DNA of 13,422 nt from Bacillota bacterium (GCA_023451115.1 JAEXFV010000011.1:1-13422), one strand, 5' to 3'. Shown: positions 4,820-12,896, counted from the first letter of the stretch. Numbers and translations are program-made. The notes: a model not told the origin generated them from the letters alone.

Positions 4820-5682
4820 TCCGTGATTTATTGTGCAGGCAGGCATTGACGTTTTCCTGCGAGCTGTTCCCCCCTAAGGCAGGCAGCGAGCTCCCCCGCG
4901 CTTACGAAATCGTAGCAAAAACGGCTAGCCTGGAGCCTGATTTTATCAGTGTGACCTATGGTGCCAGCGGAAGCACCTCGCAAAATACCATTGAGATTGC
5001 GCAAAATATCCAGCAAAACGGCGTTGCCGCATTAGCGCATCTCACCTGCGTGTCCTCCCCGCCGGAGCAAATCGTCCAATTGCTTCACAGGCTCAGGAAG
5101 AGTGGCATTCAAAACATCCTGGCTTTGCGCGGGGATTTGCCAACCGGCCAATCTGCGCCAACAGAAGGTTATTTTCAGCATGCCTGCGATCTGGTAAAAA
5201 CCATTAAAGACTTTGGCGGCTTTTGCGTAGGTGGCGCCTGCTATCCCGAAGGGCATGTGGAAAGCCCCTGCCAGGAGCAGGATATCGACTACTTAAAGGA
5301 AAAAGTGGATGCAGGATGCGATTTTCTGACCACACAGATGTTTTTTGATAATAATGTCCTATATCGTTTTTTATATCGGCTGTATTCCAAGAACATCACG
5401 GTACCGGTGCTGGCCGGGATTATGCCGGTAACAAATAAAAAACAAATCACCCGCATTGTAAAGCTCAGCGGCACCGCGCTTCCGCCCCGGTTTCAAAATA
5501 TTTTGGATCGCTTTGGCGAAAATAACGATGCTATGGAGCAAGCCGGCATTGCCTATGCAACGGAGCAGATTATCGACCTGGTGGCCAACGGTGTGCGTGG
5601 TATTCATCTTTACACCATGAATCGGCCGGACATTGCCGCAAAAATTATGGGAAACCTTTCCTGCATTGTGAAGGCCAGCTGA
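4813..5682 (+). CDS. metF: 5,10-methylenetetrahydrofolate reductase (MetF)
   Basis: Reduces 5,10-methylene-THF to 5-methyl-THF, the methyl donor used by MetH downstream. The start is ATG 4813, with AAAGGAG (4799-4805) 7 nt upstream; the frame stays open further back into metA, but that part is shadow. The 289-aa length is normal for the bacterial catalytic domain. Residues 12-22 (LTFSCELFPPK) carry the family's active-site Glu17. DFISVTYGASGS, AHLTCV, ILALRGDLP, GGACYPEGH and TTQMFFDN follow in the expected order of the FAD-binding TIM barrel. The C-terminal FGENNDAMEQAGIAYATEQI and VRGIHLYTMNRPDIAAKI are classic MetF sequence. The gene overlaps metA by 7 nt and is followed 1 nt later by the reactivation-domain gene. 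The electron donor (NADH or ferredoxin) cannot be read from the sequence, and no MetV-like partner is present here. Confidence 0.93.
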   Translation: MLIRDLLCRQALTFSCELFPPKAGSELPRAYEIVAKTASLEPDFISVTYGASGSTSQNTIEIAQNIQQNGVAALAHLTCVSSPPEQIVQLLHRLRKSGIQNILALRGDLPTGQSAPTEGYFQHACDLVKTIKDFGGFCVGGACYPEGHVESPCQEQDIDYLKEKVDAGCDFLTTQMFFDNNVLYRFLYRLYSKNITVPVLAGIMPVTNKKQITRIVKLSGTALPPRFQNILDRFGENNDAMEQAGIAYATEQIIDLVANGVRGIHLYTMNRPDIAAKIMGNLSCIVKAS

Positions 5683-5683
5683 T

Positions 5684-6322
5684 ATGGAAACCCGATTGGA
5701 GGAAATCCTCCGGTATTTGGGCTGCAAAGGCGCTCCAGATGCGCAACTGCAAACGATTATTAACCGTAGCATCCAGGCACTGGGCCAGCATGCAACTCCC
5801 CGATCCGTTTGGGCAACCTTCCCACTGCAAATGGAAAAAGAGGCTCTAGCATTCGCCGGCATCACAATCCAAAGCCAAGCCCTGGCAACGCATTTACAAG
5901 ATTGTACCCAAATCATTCTTTTTGCAGCTACCTTAGGCCCAGAGGTTGACCGGCTGCAAGCCCGTTGGTCCAAAACGGATATGAGCGCCGCCTGCGTGCT
6001 GCAGGCCTGTGCCGCCTCCGCTATTGAGTGCTATTGCGATGCCTGCGAGGCAAATTTTTCCCAGCAGGCGGCAGAAAAGAGTCTCTATCTAACATCCCGT
6101 TTTTCGCCTGGCTATGGCGATTTTTCCATCCAGCATCAAGTGGATCTCCTGCGGATATTGCAAGCGGACAAACGGATTGGCCTTTCCTGCACCGCCTCCT
6201 ATATGCTCACACCGCTGAAATCCGTCACAGCCCTCATAGGGCTGCATCCCCAACCGCAGCCTTGTGCGCCGCATAAATGTATCCTTTGCGGCAATCAAAC
6301 CTGCCCCTATCGAAAGGAGTGA
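5684..6322 (+). CDS. Free-standing methionine synthase reactivation (AdoMet-binding) domain
   Basis: This 212-aa protein corresponds to the C-terminal activation domain of cobalamin-dependent methionine synthase, which positions AdoMet to remethylate oxidised cob(II)alamin. The signature is RFSPGYGDFSIQHQVDLLRIL at residues 139-159 (AdoMet-binding RxxxGY type), then LSCTASYMLTPLKSVTALIG at 167-186. The N-terminal half (residues 1-130) is mostly helical. The tail has Cys199, Cys202 and Cys207 (CILCGNQTCPYR), which suggests a metal or redox site not found in the E. coli MetH domain. ATG 5684 comes 1 nt after the metF stop, with a modest GAAGG site 9 nt upstream. The next gene, metH, lacks this domain, so the two should work as separate subunits. 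Similar split proteins are known from Thermotoga and Clostridia. The electron donor for reactivation is not encoded in the window. Confidence 0.85.
   Translation: METRLEEILRYLGCKGAPDAQLQTIINRSIQALGQHATPRSVWATFPLQMEKEALAFAGITIQSQALATHLQDCTQIILFAATLGPEVDRLQARWSKTDMSAACVLQACAASAIECYCDACEANFSQQAAEKSLYLTSRFSPGYGDFSIQHQVDLLRILQADKRIGLSCTASYMLTPLKSVTALIGLHPQPQPCAPHKCILCGNQTCPYRKE
6313..6319 (+). promoter_or_regulatory. RBS fixing the TTG start of metH
   Basis: AAAGGAG lies 8 nt before TTG 6328. The upstream in-frame ATG at 6277 lies inside the preceding gene and has no such site. Confidence 0.65.
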
Positions 6323-6327
6323 CCCCC

Positions 6328-8721
6328 TTGAAAAACCATCCTCTTTTAAGCGGCAAACAGATTCTGTTTTTCGATGGTGCTATGGGCACCATGCTGCAAA
6401 ATGCAGGGCTTCGGCCTGGCGAAGCGCCGGATATTTGGAACGCTACCCACCCTGATATCATTCAAGGCATCCATCAATCCTATCTTCGGGCAGGCTGCCA
6501 TATTTTAAAGACCAACACCTTTGGCTGCAACCGATATAAACTAAAAAACACTGGATATACGCCGGGGGATTTGGCCCAGCTTGCCGTATCCAATGCAAGA
6601 GCGGCCATTCAAGCCAGCGCATGCCCCGGCCCACATTTTATAGCGCTTGATATTGGCCCTAGCGGCAAACTGTTGCAGCCTTTGGGCGACTTGTGTTTTG
6701 ACGAGGCATACGAACTCTTTCGGGAGCCCTTGCTTGCAGGGGAACAGGCTGGAGCCGATTTGGTACTCATTGAGACCATGTCGGATACGTATGAATTGAA
6801 AGCGGCAGTACTTGCTGCAAAGGAAAACACCCGTCTTCCTGTATTCGCTACCGTTACCCTGGATCAACGGGGGAAACTGCTCACCGGCGGTGATGTTTCC
6901 TGCGTCATTGCGCTGTTGGAGGGGCTGGGTGTTGATGCGCTGGGATTTAATTGCGGCCTTGGGCCAAAGGAATTGTTCCCTTTCTTGCAGGAAGCCAGCC
7001 GCCAAACCTCTTTGCCGCTGATCCTCAATCCCAACGCCGGCTTACCCAAAGAAGTGGATGGGCAAACCGTATTTACAGTGCAGCCTGAAGAATTTTCCCA
7101 GCTTATGGAACAGGCGGCGCCTTATGGCGCCTGGTTTATGGGGGGGTGCTGCGGCACAACGCCCAGCCATATTGCAGCGCTGGTGAAACGCTGCCAAGCC
7201 CTCTCTCCCACCGCTTTAACTCCCAAACATCATACTGTGGCTGCCTCCTATTCCAAGGCGGTGTTCTTTGGCAATGGCACAGCCACCCTGATTGGGGAAC
7301 GAATCAACCCCACCGGCAAGCCCCGACTCAAGCAAGCGTTACAGGAAAAAAACTACGATTATATTTTGCAGGAAGCGCTGCGTCAGGAGGAGCAAGGGGT
7401 ACACACCCTGGATGTTAACGCCGGCCTGCCGGAAATTGATGAAGCAGTTGTCCTGCCAGAATTGCTCAAACAGCTGCAAAGCGTTACAGACCTTCCCCTG
7501 GTAATTGACACGGCAGATCCTTCCGCCATGGAGCAAGCGTTGCGCTATTATAATGGCAAAGCCATCATCAATTCGGTAAATGGCAAAGCCAGCTCCATGG
7601 AAGCCATTTTCCCTCTGGTGAAACGCTATGGCGGCCTTCTGATCGCTCTCACGCTGGATGAAAACGGCATCCCTGAAAACGTGGAAGGGCGCCTGGAAAT
7701 TGCCCGGCGTATTTTGGAACGCGGCGCGCAATACGGCATCCCCCGGCATGCATTTTTATTTGATCCGCTGACCATGGCCATCAGCGCAGGGCCGGAAAAT
7801 GCCTGCATTACCCTGGAATGTGTGCGCAAGCTGAAATTTGAGCTGCATGTGAAAACCTCTCTGGGCGTTTCTAACATTTCATTTGGGCTCCCCCGGCGGG
7901 ACATTTTGAACGCAAACTTTTTTGCTTTGGCGCTGGGCGCGGGGCTGGATGCGGCAATCCTAAATCCCCATGCGTCCGGTATGCTGGATACTTGGCGGTG
8001 CTGTGGGGCGCTGTTAAATCAAGATCCCCAATGCGGCGCTTATATCGCCTCATACAGCGGGCAAAGCACGCAACCCAATTTTCAATCACACGATCAGCCT
8101 ACAGAGAATTCTCTTTTCCAAGCTGTTTTTCAAGGGTTGCGGCAACAGGCACAGGCTAGTGCCAGGCAGGCGTTAGAACATTCTGCCCCATTGGAAATTA
8201 TGGAAAGCCAGCTTATTCCCGCGCTCAATTTGGCAGGCGAACGGTTTGAAAAAGGCTCCTTGTTTTTACCCCAGCTGCTAATGTGTGCGGAAGCAGCAAA
8301 AAGCGCATTTGAAATCCTGCGAACCGCCATGGGGAAAGCCGCTGATCAGTCCCACGGTACCGTAGTGTTGGCTACTGTCCAGGGAGATGTGCATGACATT
8401 GGCAAAAACATTGTAAAAGCTTTGCTGGAAAACTACCGCTTCCACGTAATTGATTTGGGAAAGGACGTCCCGGTGCAATCTGTGGTAGATGCCGCCATAT
8501 CCCACCAGGCGCAGCTTGTAGGCTTATCCGCCCTTATGACCACCACAGTTCCCAATATGGCGGCAACTATCCAAGCGTTACATCAGCAAGCGCCGGGCTG
8601 CAAAGTAATGTGCGGCGGCGCTGTGCTAACAGCGGATTATGCCCAACAGATCGGTGCGGATCAATATTGCCCTGACGCTATGGTTTCTGTTCGCTATGCC
8701 CAGCAGGTTTACGGTGCTTAA
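6328..8721 (+). CDS. metH: Cobalamin-dependent methionine synthase without reactivation domain (MetH)
   Basis: Transfers the methyl group of 5-methyl-THF through B12 to homocysteine, giving methionine. A TTG start at 6328 is chosen on the RBS, giving 797 aa. An ATG at 6277 is in frame but would overlap the previous gene by 46 nt. Domains: homocysteine-binding barrel at about 10-300 (DGAMGTMLQ; zinc Cys209, Cys274, Cys275 in FNCGLGP and GGCCGTT); pterin-binding barrel at about 315-585 (IGERINPTGKPRLK from residue 322, DVNAGLPEIDE); helical cap at about 598-670 (PLEIMESQLIPALNLAGERFEKG); cobalamin domain at about 675-797 (GDVHDIGKNIV with axial ligand His689; GLSALMTTT; CGGAVLT). It stops right after the B12 domain, so the fourth module of E. 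coli-type MetH (about 1,227 aa) is absent and is supplied by the gene just upstream. It is the last gene of the met operon, closed by the hairpin at 8728-8767. Confidence 0.95.
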   Translation: MKNHPLLSGKQILFFDGAMGTMLQNAGLRPGEAPDIWNATHPDIIQGIHQSYLRAGCHILKTNTFGCNRYKLKNTGYTPGDLAQLAVSNARAAIQASACPGPHFIALDIGPSGKLLQPLGDLCFDEAYELFREPLLAGEQAGADLVLIETMSDTYELKAAVLAAKENTRLPVFATVTLDQRGKLLTGGDVSCVIALLEGLGVDALGFNCGLGPKELFPFLQEASRQTSLPLILNPNAGLPKEVDGQTVFTVQPEEFSQLMEQAAPYGAWFMGGCCGTTPSHIAALVKRCQALSPTALTPKHHTVAASYSKAVFFGNGTATLIGERINPTGKPRLKQALQEKNYDYILQEALRQEEQGVHTLDVNAGLPEIDEAVVLPELLKQLQSVTDLPLVIDTADPSAMEQALRYYNGKAIINSVNGKASSMEAIFPLVKRYGGLLIALTLDENGIPENVEGRLEIARRILERGAQYGIPRHAFLFDPLTMAISAGPENACITLECVRKLKFELHVKTSLGVSNISFGLPRRDILNANFFALALGAGLDAAILNPHASGMLDTWRCCGALLNQDPQCGAYIASYSGQSTQPNFQSHDQPTENSLFQAVFQGLRQQAQASARQALEHSAPLEIMESQLIPALNLAGERFEKGSLFLPQLLMCAEAAKSAFEILRTAMGKAADQSHGTVVLATVQGDVHDIGKNIVKALLENYRFHVIDLGKDVPVQSVVDAAISHQAQLVGLSALMTTTVPNMAATIQALHQQAPGCKVMCGGAVLTADYAQQIGADQYCPDAMVSVRYAQQVYGA

Positions 8722-8727
8722 TGGAAC

Positions 8728-8767
8728 AAAAAGCTTCCCAAATGAATTTGGGAAGCTTTTCTTTTTT
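8728..8767. terminator. Bidirectional terminator between convergent operons
   Basis: AAAAGCTTCCCAAAT (8729-8743) and ATTTGGGAAGCTTTT (8746-8760) form a perfect 15-bp inverted repeat (14 pairs around a TGAA loop). On the plus strand it is followed by CTTTTTT (8761-8767). On the minus strand the stem ends in TTTTT (8732-8728). It starts 7 nt after the metH stop and lies 46 nt beyond the plsY stop, so it can end both operons. Confidence 0.92.
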
Positions 8768-8805
8768 GTATTGTCTTTTAGGCCAATGAATCCCGCTCGC
8801 TCTTT

Positions 8806-9441
8806 TTATCCCTGCGGCTCCTGCTTTTCGCTTTCGGCTTTTTTATTGCCAAACAGCTTTCCTTCCTCGCCTTTACAAATGCGGCGAATGTTCTCTGCAT
8901 GGCGGATTACAATCAACGCCCACAGGATTACAATCAAAACCACCATTTGGGTATTGTCCCAACTAAAGCACAGGGTCAGTACCAAATAAGTGGTTACGCC
9001 GATTAATGACACGATGGAAACGGTTTTAAATGCCCACATCGCAATTACGGCTACAGCGGTAATGATAGCACCATACAAGGGGTTTAACACCCAAACAATT
9101 CCAAAGCTTGCAGCAACCCCTTTTCCGCCTTTAAAGCCTAAAAATGCCGGAAAATCATGGCCCAATACGGTAAACAGGGCAGAAATATAGCCGCCCGTTT
9201 CTCCCGCGATCCATCGGCCAATCAGTACCCCCAGCACCCCCTTGAGAAAATCTCCCACAAATGTTACCAAGCCCGGTTTTAGCCCAAATACCCGCAGCAT
9301 ATTTGTGCTGCCTGCATTGCCACTGCCGTGGTTGCGTACGTCATCATGATATTTTAACCGGCTTAAAATCACGGCACACTGCACATTGCCTAATAAATAT
9401 CCTGCTATTGCGGCACAGAGGTAGAGCAACTCCTTCTGCAT
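8806..9441 (-). CDS. plsY: Acyl-phosphate:glycerol-3-phosphate acyltransferase PlsY
   Basis: Integral membrane enzyme of phospholipid synthesis that moves the acyl group from acyl-phosphate (made by PlsX) to the sn-1 position of glycerol-3-phosphate, giving lysophosphatidate. The 211-aa sequence shows about five hydrophobic segments (near residues 5-25, 52-76, 85-100, 112-140 and 143-180). The three conserved cytoplasmic motifs are GSGNAGSTNMLR at 39-50, GHDFPAFLGFKGGKGVA at 94-110, and HAENIRRICKGEE at 181-193. A charged tail of roughly 15 residues follows. Start ATG 9441 has AGGAGG about 7 nt upstream, inside the end of der; the gap to the der stop is 2 nt. It is the last gene of the ireB operon. 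A der-plsY neighbourhood is common in Bacillota and probably reflects co-transcription rather than shared function. Confidence 0.95.
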   Translation of the reverse strand: MQKELLYLCAAIAGYLLGNVQCAVILSRLKYHDDVRNHGSGNAGSTNMLRVFGLKPGLVTFVGDFLKGVLGVLIGRWIAGETGGYISALFTVLGHDFPAFLGFKGGKGVAASFGIVWVLNPLYGAIITAVAVIAMWAFKTVSIVSLIGVTTYLVLTLCFSWDNTQMVVLIVILWALIVIRHAENIRRICKGEEGKLFGNKKAESEKQEPQG

Positions 9442-9443
9442 GT

Positions 9444-10769
9444 TTATTCCTCCTTGCCTCTGGGGCGTACATATAAGCGGATTGGCGTGCCCGTTAGCCC
9501 AAACGATTTGCGCAAGTAGTTCTCCAAATACCGCTGGTAGGAAAAATGCATGAGCTTTGGATCGTTTACCTTTACTACAAAAGTAGGCGGTTTCACGCTT
9601 ACCTGGGTCATATAATACAGCTTTAGCCTACGCCCCTTATCGGAAGGCGGCTCTGTTACCGTAACCGCTTCATTAAGCACATCGTTTAACGTGCCGGTGG
9701 ACACCCTGCGGCAGGTTTGCTCATAGACCTGTTCAACCAGCTCCAACACCCTGTTTACCCGCTGCCCACTCTTTGCGCTGATAAACAGCATGGGCACATA
9801 GTTCATGAAAGCCAGATCTACCGCTAGGTCTTTCTTGAACTTATTCATCGTATGGGTATCTTTTTCTATTAAATCCCATTTGTTTATCACTAGGACGCTA
9901 GCCTTGCCCTCCTCATGCACATAGCCAGCAATCCGCACATCTTGTTCGGATAACCCCTGCTCAGCATCTACTACAATCAAAGCCACGTCTGCCCGGCGGA
10001 TTGCAGCAAGGCTGCGGATCACGCTGTAGCGCTCTACGCTCTCATCCTCAATTGCTCTCTTGCGCCGTATTCCAGCCGTATCCACCAGCACAAAATCCTT
10101 ACCATTATAAGTAAAAGGCGTATCGATGGAGTCTCTGGTTGTGCCTGGAATATCGCTGACAATGGCACGGTTATCTCCCAGCAGGGCGTTTACCAGGCTG
10201 GATTTGCCTACATTGGGTCGTCCCACTACTGCAATATTGGTGGGCGCATCTTCGTTTTCTTCTTCATCCGTTTTAGGGAAATCCCGCACCACTTCATCCA
10301 GCAGGTCCCCCAAACCCAGGCCCTGGGCTGCGGAAATGGTAAACGGTTCCCCCAGGCCCAGTTCATAAAACTCATAGGCGCTTTCCTCAAATTTTTGAGC
10401 GTCAACTTTATTAACACCTAATACCACCGGCTTTTTCGCCCTGCGCAACATCTCTGCTACTTCCGCATCAGCAGCGGTCATTCCTTCCCGGCCGTCTACC
10501 AAAAAAATAATGACATCTGCCGTTTCAATGGCAATTTCTGCCTGGCGGCGCATCTGTACGCTGATGATATCCTCTCTGGCAGGCTCAATGCCGCCTGTAT
10601 CAATCAGGGTAAAGGAATAATTCAGCCATGTCGCCTCGCCATAAATGCGATCCCGGGTGACCCCTGGCGTATCTTCCACAATCGCAATACGTTTTCCTAC
10701 AATTCGGTTAAAAAAAGTGGATTTTCCTACATTTGGTCGGCCTACTACTGCTACAAGAGGTTTGCTCAT
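9444..10769 (-). CDS. der: Ribosome assembly GTPase Der (EngA)
   Basis: Double GTPase required for maturation of the 50S subunit, acting on pre-ribosomes in the cytoplasm. The 441 aa contain two tandem G domains and a KH-like domain. G domain 1 has P-loop GRPNVGKST (10-18), DTGG (57-60) and NKVD (120-123). An acidic linker (about 165-178) follows. G domain 2 has GRPNVGKSS (183-191), DTAG (230-233) and NKWD (296-299). The KH-like domain covers about 350-441. All nucleotide-binding motifs are intact. Start ATG 10769 follows the stop of the DUF1292 gene with no gap (TAAATG), which suggests coupled translation. The only upstream purine-rich stretch is the Glu/Asp-codon-rich 3' end of that gene. 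Confidence 0.97.
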   Translation of the reverse strand: MSKPLVAVVGRPNVGKSTFFNRIVGKRIAIVEDTPGVTRDRIYGEATWLNYSFTLIDTGGIEPAREDIISVQMRRQAEIAIETADVIIFLVDGREGMTAADAEVAEMLRRAKKPVVLGVNKVDAQKFEESAYEFYELGLGEPFTISAAQGLGLGDLLDEVVRDFPKTDEEENEDAPTNIAVVGRPNVGKSSLVNALLGDNRAIVSDIPGTTRDSIDTPFTYNGKDFVLVDTAGIRRKRAIEDESVERYSVIRSLAAIRRADVALIVVDAEQGLSEQDVRIAGYVHEEGKASVLVINKWDLIEKDTHTMNKFKKDLAVDLAFMNYVPMLFISAKSGQRVNRVLELVEQVYEQTCRRVSTGTLNDVLNEAVTVTEPPSDKGRRLKLYYMTQVSVKPPTFVVKVNDPKLMHFSYQRYLENYLRKSFGLTGTPIRLYVRPRGKEE

Positions 10770-11081
10770 TTACTCGTCCTCTTCCTCTACCATCTCTTCA
10801 AACAGTTCCAGGAAGGTATCAAAAACTTCTTCCAAAAGCACTTCGTTTTCAATGGTTTCATACACATCTTCCCCATCTTTGGAAACGATGTGCAGTAAAA
10901 CGACTTCTCCCTCTTCCACATTTTCCACTTCATCCAGCGGCATCAGCGCAATATACTTTTCCTGCTCATGGAAAAAGGTCATCAGATGGTCGAACTGTAC
11001 CTCTTTGCCGCTCTCATCCAGCAGCGTTACTTCGTTTACATCGGTTTCCAGGGGGCCCCTGCCATCAAACTCGTTTTTCAT
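10770..11081 (-). CDS. DUF1292 (YrzB-like) acidic protein
   Basis: A 103-aa, strongly acidic protein of the DUF1292 family. Function is unknown and no catalytic motif is visible. The middle matches the family pattern: VTLLDESGKEVQFDHLMTFF, then EKYIALMPLDE and VVLLHIVSKDGEDVYETIEN, and a run of Glu/Asp at the C-terminus (EEMVEEEDE). A GGGAGG site lies 5 nt before ATG 11081. In many Bacillota the gene follows ireB (yrzL) and ruvX (yrrK), as here, apart from the inserted reductase gene. The TAA stop abuts the der ATG. I leave the symbol blank because only the family can be recognised. Confidence 0.88.
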   Translation of the reverse strand: MKNEFDGRGPLETDVNEVTLLDESGKEVQFDHLMTFFHEQEKYIALMPLDEVENVEEGEVVLLHIVSKDGEDVYETIENEVLLEEVFDTFLELFEEMVEEEDE

Positions 11082-11104
11082 TTCGTCCTCCCGATCTTCT
11101 TCCT

Positions 11105-11521
11105 TTATCGCTGAGTCTCCAAATACCCTTGCAAGATCACCACTGCCGCCAGTTTATCAATCACTTTGCGGCGTTTCTGCCTGGTAACATCCGCATCAAT
11201 CAGCATACGCTCGGCCGCTGCTGTTGTAAGCCGTTCATCATAAAAATCATATTCTCCATCCCAATGCTCCAAAACGGCATCCGCAAACGCCTGCACCTTT
11301 TCGCTTTGGAAGCCATAACTGCCATCCATATTACGGGGCATGCCAAAGAGCAAACGAACCGGTTGGTAATGCCTTGCAAGCGACAAGATGTATGCAACAT
11401 CCTGCTCCAAGCTTTCCCTTCTGGCATATGTTTCTAACCCCTGGGCCGTAAAGCCCAACGGATCGCTTACCGCTATGCCAATGCGCTTATCGCCTACGTC
11501 TAATGCTAAAATTCTTTGCAT
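11105..11521 (-). CDS. ruvX: Putative Holliday junction resolvase / pre-16S rRNA nuclease RuvX (YqgF)
   Basis: Small RNase H-fold nuclease of the YqgF family, linked in other bacteria to 16S rRNA 5' processing and proposed as a Holliday junction resolvase. The 138-aa length is typical. Visible motifs are LALDVGDKRIGIAVSDP (catalytic Asp8), FGMPRNMDGS at 59-68, YDERLTTAAAER (Asp95, Glu96) and DKLAAVVILQGYL (Asp122), so the acidic active-site set is complete. Start ATG 11521 has GGAG a few nt upstream. It follows the aldo/keto reductase gene after 28 nt and precedes DUF1292 by 23 nt. Confidence 0.94.
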   Translation of the reverse strand: MQRILALDVGDKRIGIAVSDPLGFTAQGLETYARRESLEQDVAYILSLARHYQPVRLLFGMPRNMDGSYGFQSEKVQAFADAVLEHWDGEYDFYDERLTTAAAERMLIDADVTRQKRRKVIDKLAAVVILQGYLETQR

Positions 11522-11549
11522 CTGGACTCCGTTCTTTTCGTTTATTCCC

Positions 11550-12494
11550 TTAAATCACTTTAATGCAAAACTGCGGGCAGGTCTTGGCACAGTACCCGCA
11601 AAGAGCGCATTTTGTTTCATCCACTACGGCCTTACCATCGATGAGCCGCATGGCTTTGTTTTTACAGCGCTGCACACATCGCCCGCAACCTTCACACCAA
11701 TCCTGAATAAAGAGTTTTCGCGGCGCGCGCTGCGTTTCAACCTCCCACTTCGGGTCAGGCTGCTCCCCAGAAAAAACAGCGCAATTATAATATACTTCTG
11801 CTTCCGTCTGCATTCCGATTGCAATAGTGTGAATACTGGGTTCTTGCAATATATAAGAAAGCGCTTGGTTTCTATGGGCAATCAGATGGCCGCCGCCCAA
11901 AGGCTTCATTGCGATGATCCCTTTTCCCAAGGCATGTGCTTTATGGATCTGGGCCATCATATCGTCCTGCCCTCCATCCGCAATCCCAACCCCGTCTTTA
12001 TTGATCAAGGGGAATACTACGCCCAGTTCAGGATAATGATTGGCGCCTTCTACCCCAGCAATAAAATGGGTGGAAAGCCCAATTGCCCCAATATATCCCT
12101 GCTCTTTCTTCTTTAAAAGATACTCAATTGCTTCATAGTGTCCCCGTATGGTGTGGCGGCTCTCCTGCTCATGGAGCAGATAAATATCGATATATTCCCG
12201 GCCAATGCCTTCTACCGCCAAGCGAAAACTCTTTTCCGCGGTAGGGATATCATAAGAATAGGACTTGGTGCATACTACCGCATCTGGTTTCAGCCGTAAT
12301 GCCTCTTTGACATAGGGATAAGTGCCGTATAATTCCGCAGTGTCCAAAAAGTTTACGCCCAAGGAAAAGGCTAACTCCAAAAGACCTACCCCTTTTGCAA
12401 GCGGCAGGTTCTTTTGCAGCGGTCCCATTGTTAACGTACCAAAACACAGGCGGGACACCGAAATCCCTGTGTTTCCCAGCAAAACCTGTTTCAA
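11550..12494 (-). CDS. Aldo/keto reductase with C-terminal 2x[4Fe-4S] ferredoxin domain
   Basis: A 314-aa oxidoreductase. Residues 1-255 are an AKR barrel with the catalytic tetrad Asp51, Tyr56 (DTAELYG), Lys77 (VVCTKSY) and His108 (IYLLHEQ). Residues 262-314 are a bacterial ferredoxin domain with two clusters: Cys267, 270, 273, 277 and Cys296, 299, 302, 306. The barrel is shorter than in classic AKRs, and the substrate is unknown. The iron-sulfur module suggests electrons pass between clusters and NAD(P)H or the substrate under anaerobic conditions. Its TTG start (12492-12494) overlaps the TGA stop of ireB by 3 nt, so translation is probably coupled; AGGGG lies about 10 nt upstream. This gene separates ireB from ruvX, which are usually adjacent. 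Confidence 0.88.
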   Translation of the reverse strand: MKQVLLGNTGISVSRLCFGTLTMGPLQKNLPLAKGVGLLELAFSLGVNFLDTAELYGTYPYVKEALRLKPDAVVCTKSYSYDIPTAEKSFRLAVEGIGREYIDIYLLHEQESRHTIRGHYEAIEYLLKKKEQGYIGAIGLSTHFIAGVEGANHYPELGVVFPLINKDGVGIADGGQDDMMAQIHKAHALGKGIIAMKPLGGGHLIAHRNQALSYILQEPSIHTIAIGMQTEAEVYYNCAVFSGEQPDPKWEVETQRAPRKLFIQDWCEGCGRCVQRCKNKAMRLIDGKAVVDETKCALCGYCAKTCPQFCIKVI

Positions 12495-12766
12495 TCGTTT
12501 ATATCCCCTGATGGATGGTTTTCCACATAAAAGCGCACCAACTCTTCAATCAGTTCATCCCGTTCAAACCGACGGATTAAATACCGGGCATTGTTATAAC
12601 TGGTAATATAGGTTGGATCCCCGGAGAGCAGATAGCCAACAATCTGGTTTACCGGGTCATATCCCTTCTCCTTCATCGCAGCATACACCGTCATTAAAAT
12701 TTCTTTTGGCGTACGCTTGTCCTTAGGTAATTGAAACTGCATGGTTTCGTTGAACGAATCGGCCAC
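12491..12766 (-). CDS. ireB: IreB family regulatory phosphoprotein (DUF965, YrzL)
   Basis: Small cytoplasmic protein. In Enterococcus faecalis IreB is phosphorylated on N-terminal threonines by the PASTA kinase IreK and affects cephalosporin tolerance. Here 91 aa: NETMQFQ near the N-terminus keeps a candidate phospho-Thr8. The core GYDPVNQIVGYLLSGDPTYITSYNNARYLIRRFERDELIEELV (residues 35-77) is diagnostic. The GTG start at 12766 is preferred because AGGAGG (12775-12780) lies 8 nt upstream and the best promoter would begin transcription downstream of the earlier ATG at 12808. The frame remains open to 13015, but that part is noncoding. First gene of the six-gene operon; alaS, its common upstream neighbour, is not here. 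No PASTA kinase gene is in the window. Confidence 0.93.
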   Translation of the reverse strand: MADSFNETMQFQLPKDKRTPKEILMTVYAAMKEKGYDPVNQIVGYLLSGDPTYITSYNNARYLIRRFERDELIEELVRFYVENHPSGDIND

Positions 12767-12774
12767 CCTCTGCA

Positions 12775-12780
12775 CCTCCT
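12775..12780 (-). promoter_or_regulatory. ireB: RBS fixing the GTG start of ireB
   Basis: AGGAGG on the minus strand, within AAAGGAGGTG, lies 8 nt before GTG 12766. It would be internal to the gene if the ATG at 12808 were used. Confidence 0.8.
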
Positions 12781-12796
12781 TTGTATAAGTGATATT

Positions 12797-12825
12797 AGTA
12801 TACCCCATCTTCAACCTTTTTTCAA
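12797..12825 (-). promoter_or_regulatory. Sigma-A promoter of the ireB-plsY operon
   Basis: On the minus strand, TTGAAA (12820-12825), a 17-nt spacer, then TATACT (12797-12802): 5 of 6 matches in each box. The transcript should begin near 12790, giving a 5' UTR of about 25 nt that includes the RBS. Confidence 0.8.
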
Positions 12826-12861
12826 ATAATATGGTAATGCAGTTCTCTCTTTCTTTCTGGA

Positions 12862-12890
12862 TTGACCAATATGACAAATAAGCGTATTGT
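12862..12890 (+). promoter_or_regulatory. Predicted promoter of the UPF0489 gene (leaderless)
   Basis: TTGACC (12862-12867), 17-nt spacer, TATTGT (12885-12890). Seven nt after the -10 box is the A of ATG 12897, so the mRNA would begin at the start codon. No Shine-Dalgarno sequence precedes either candidate ATG (12891 or 12897). Confidence 0.5.
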
Positions 12891-12896
12891 ATGGTT

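Noticed and set aside
5371..5973. 200-codon minus-strand ORF
   Set aside because: Antisense across the metF/reactivation-domain junction, low-complexity Cys/Arg-rich product with no family signature. Shadow.
11388..12116. 242-codon plus-strand ORF
   Set aside because: It lies wholly antisense to the clearly functional aldo/keto reductase and ruvX genes, shows no domain, and has no RBS-driven start. It is a shadow frame.
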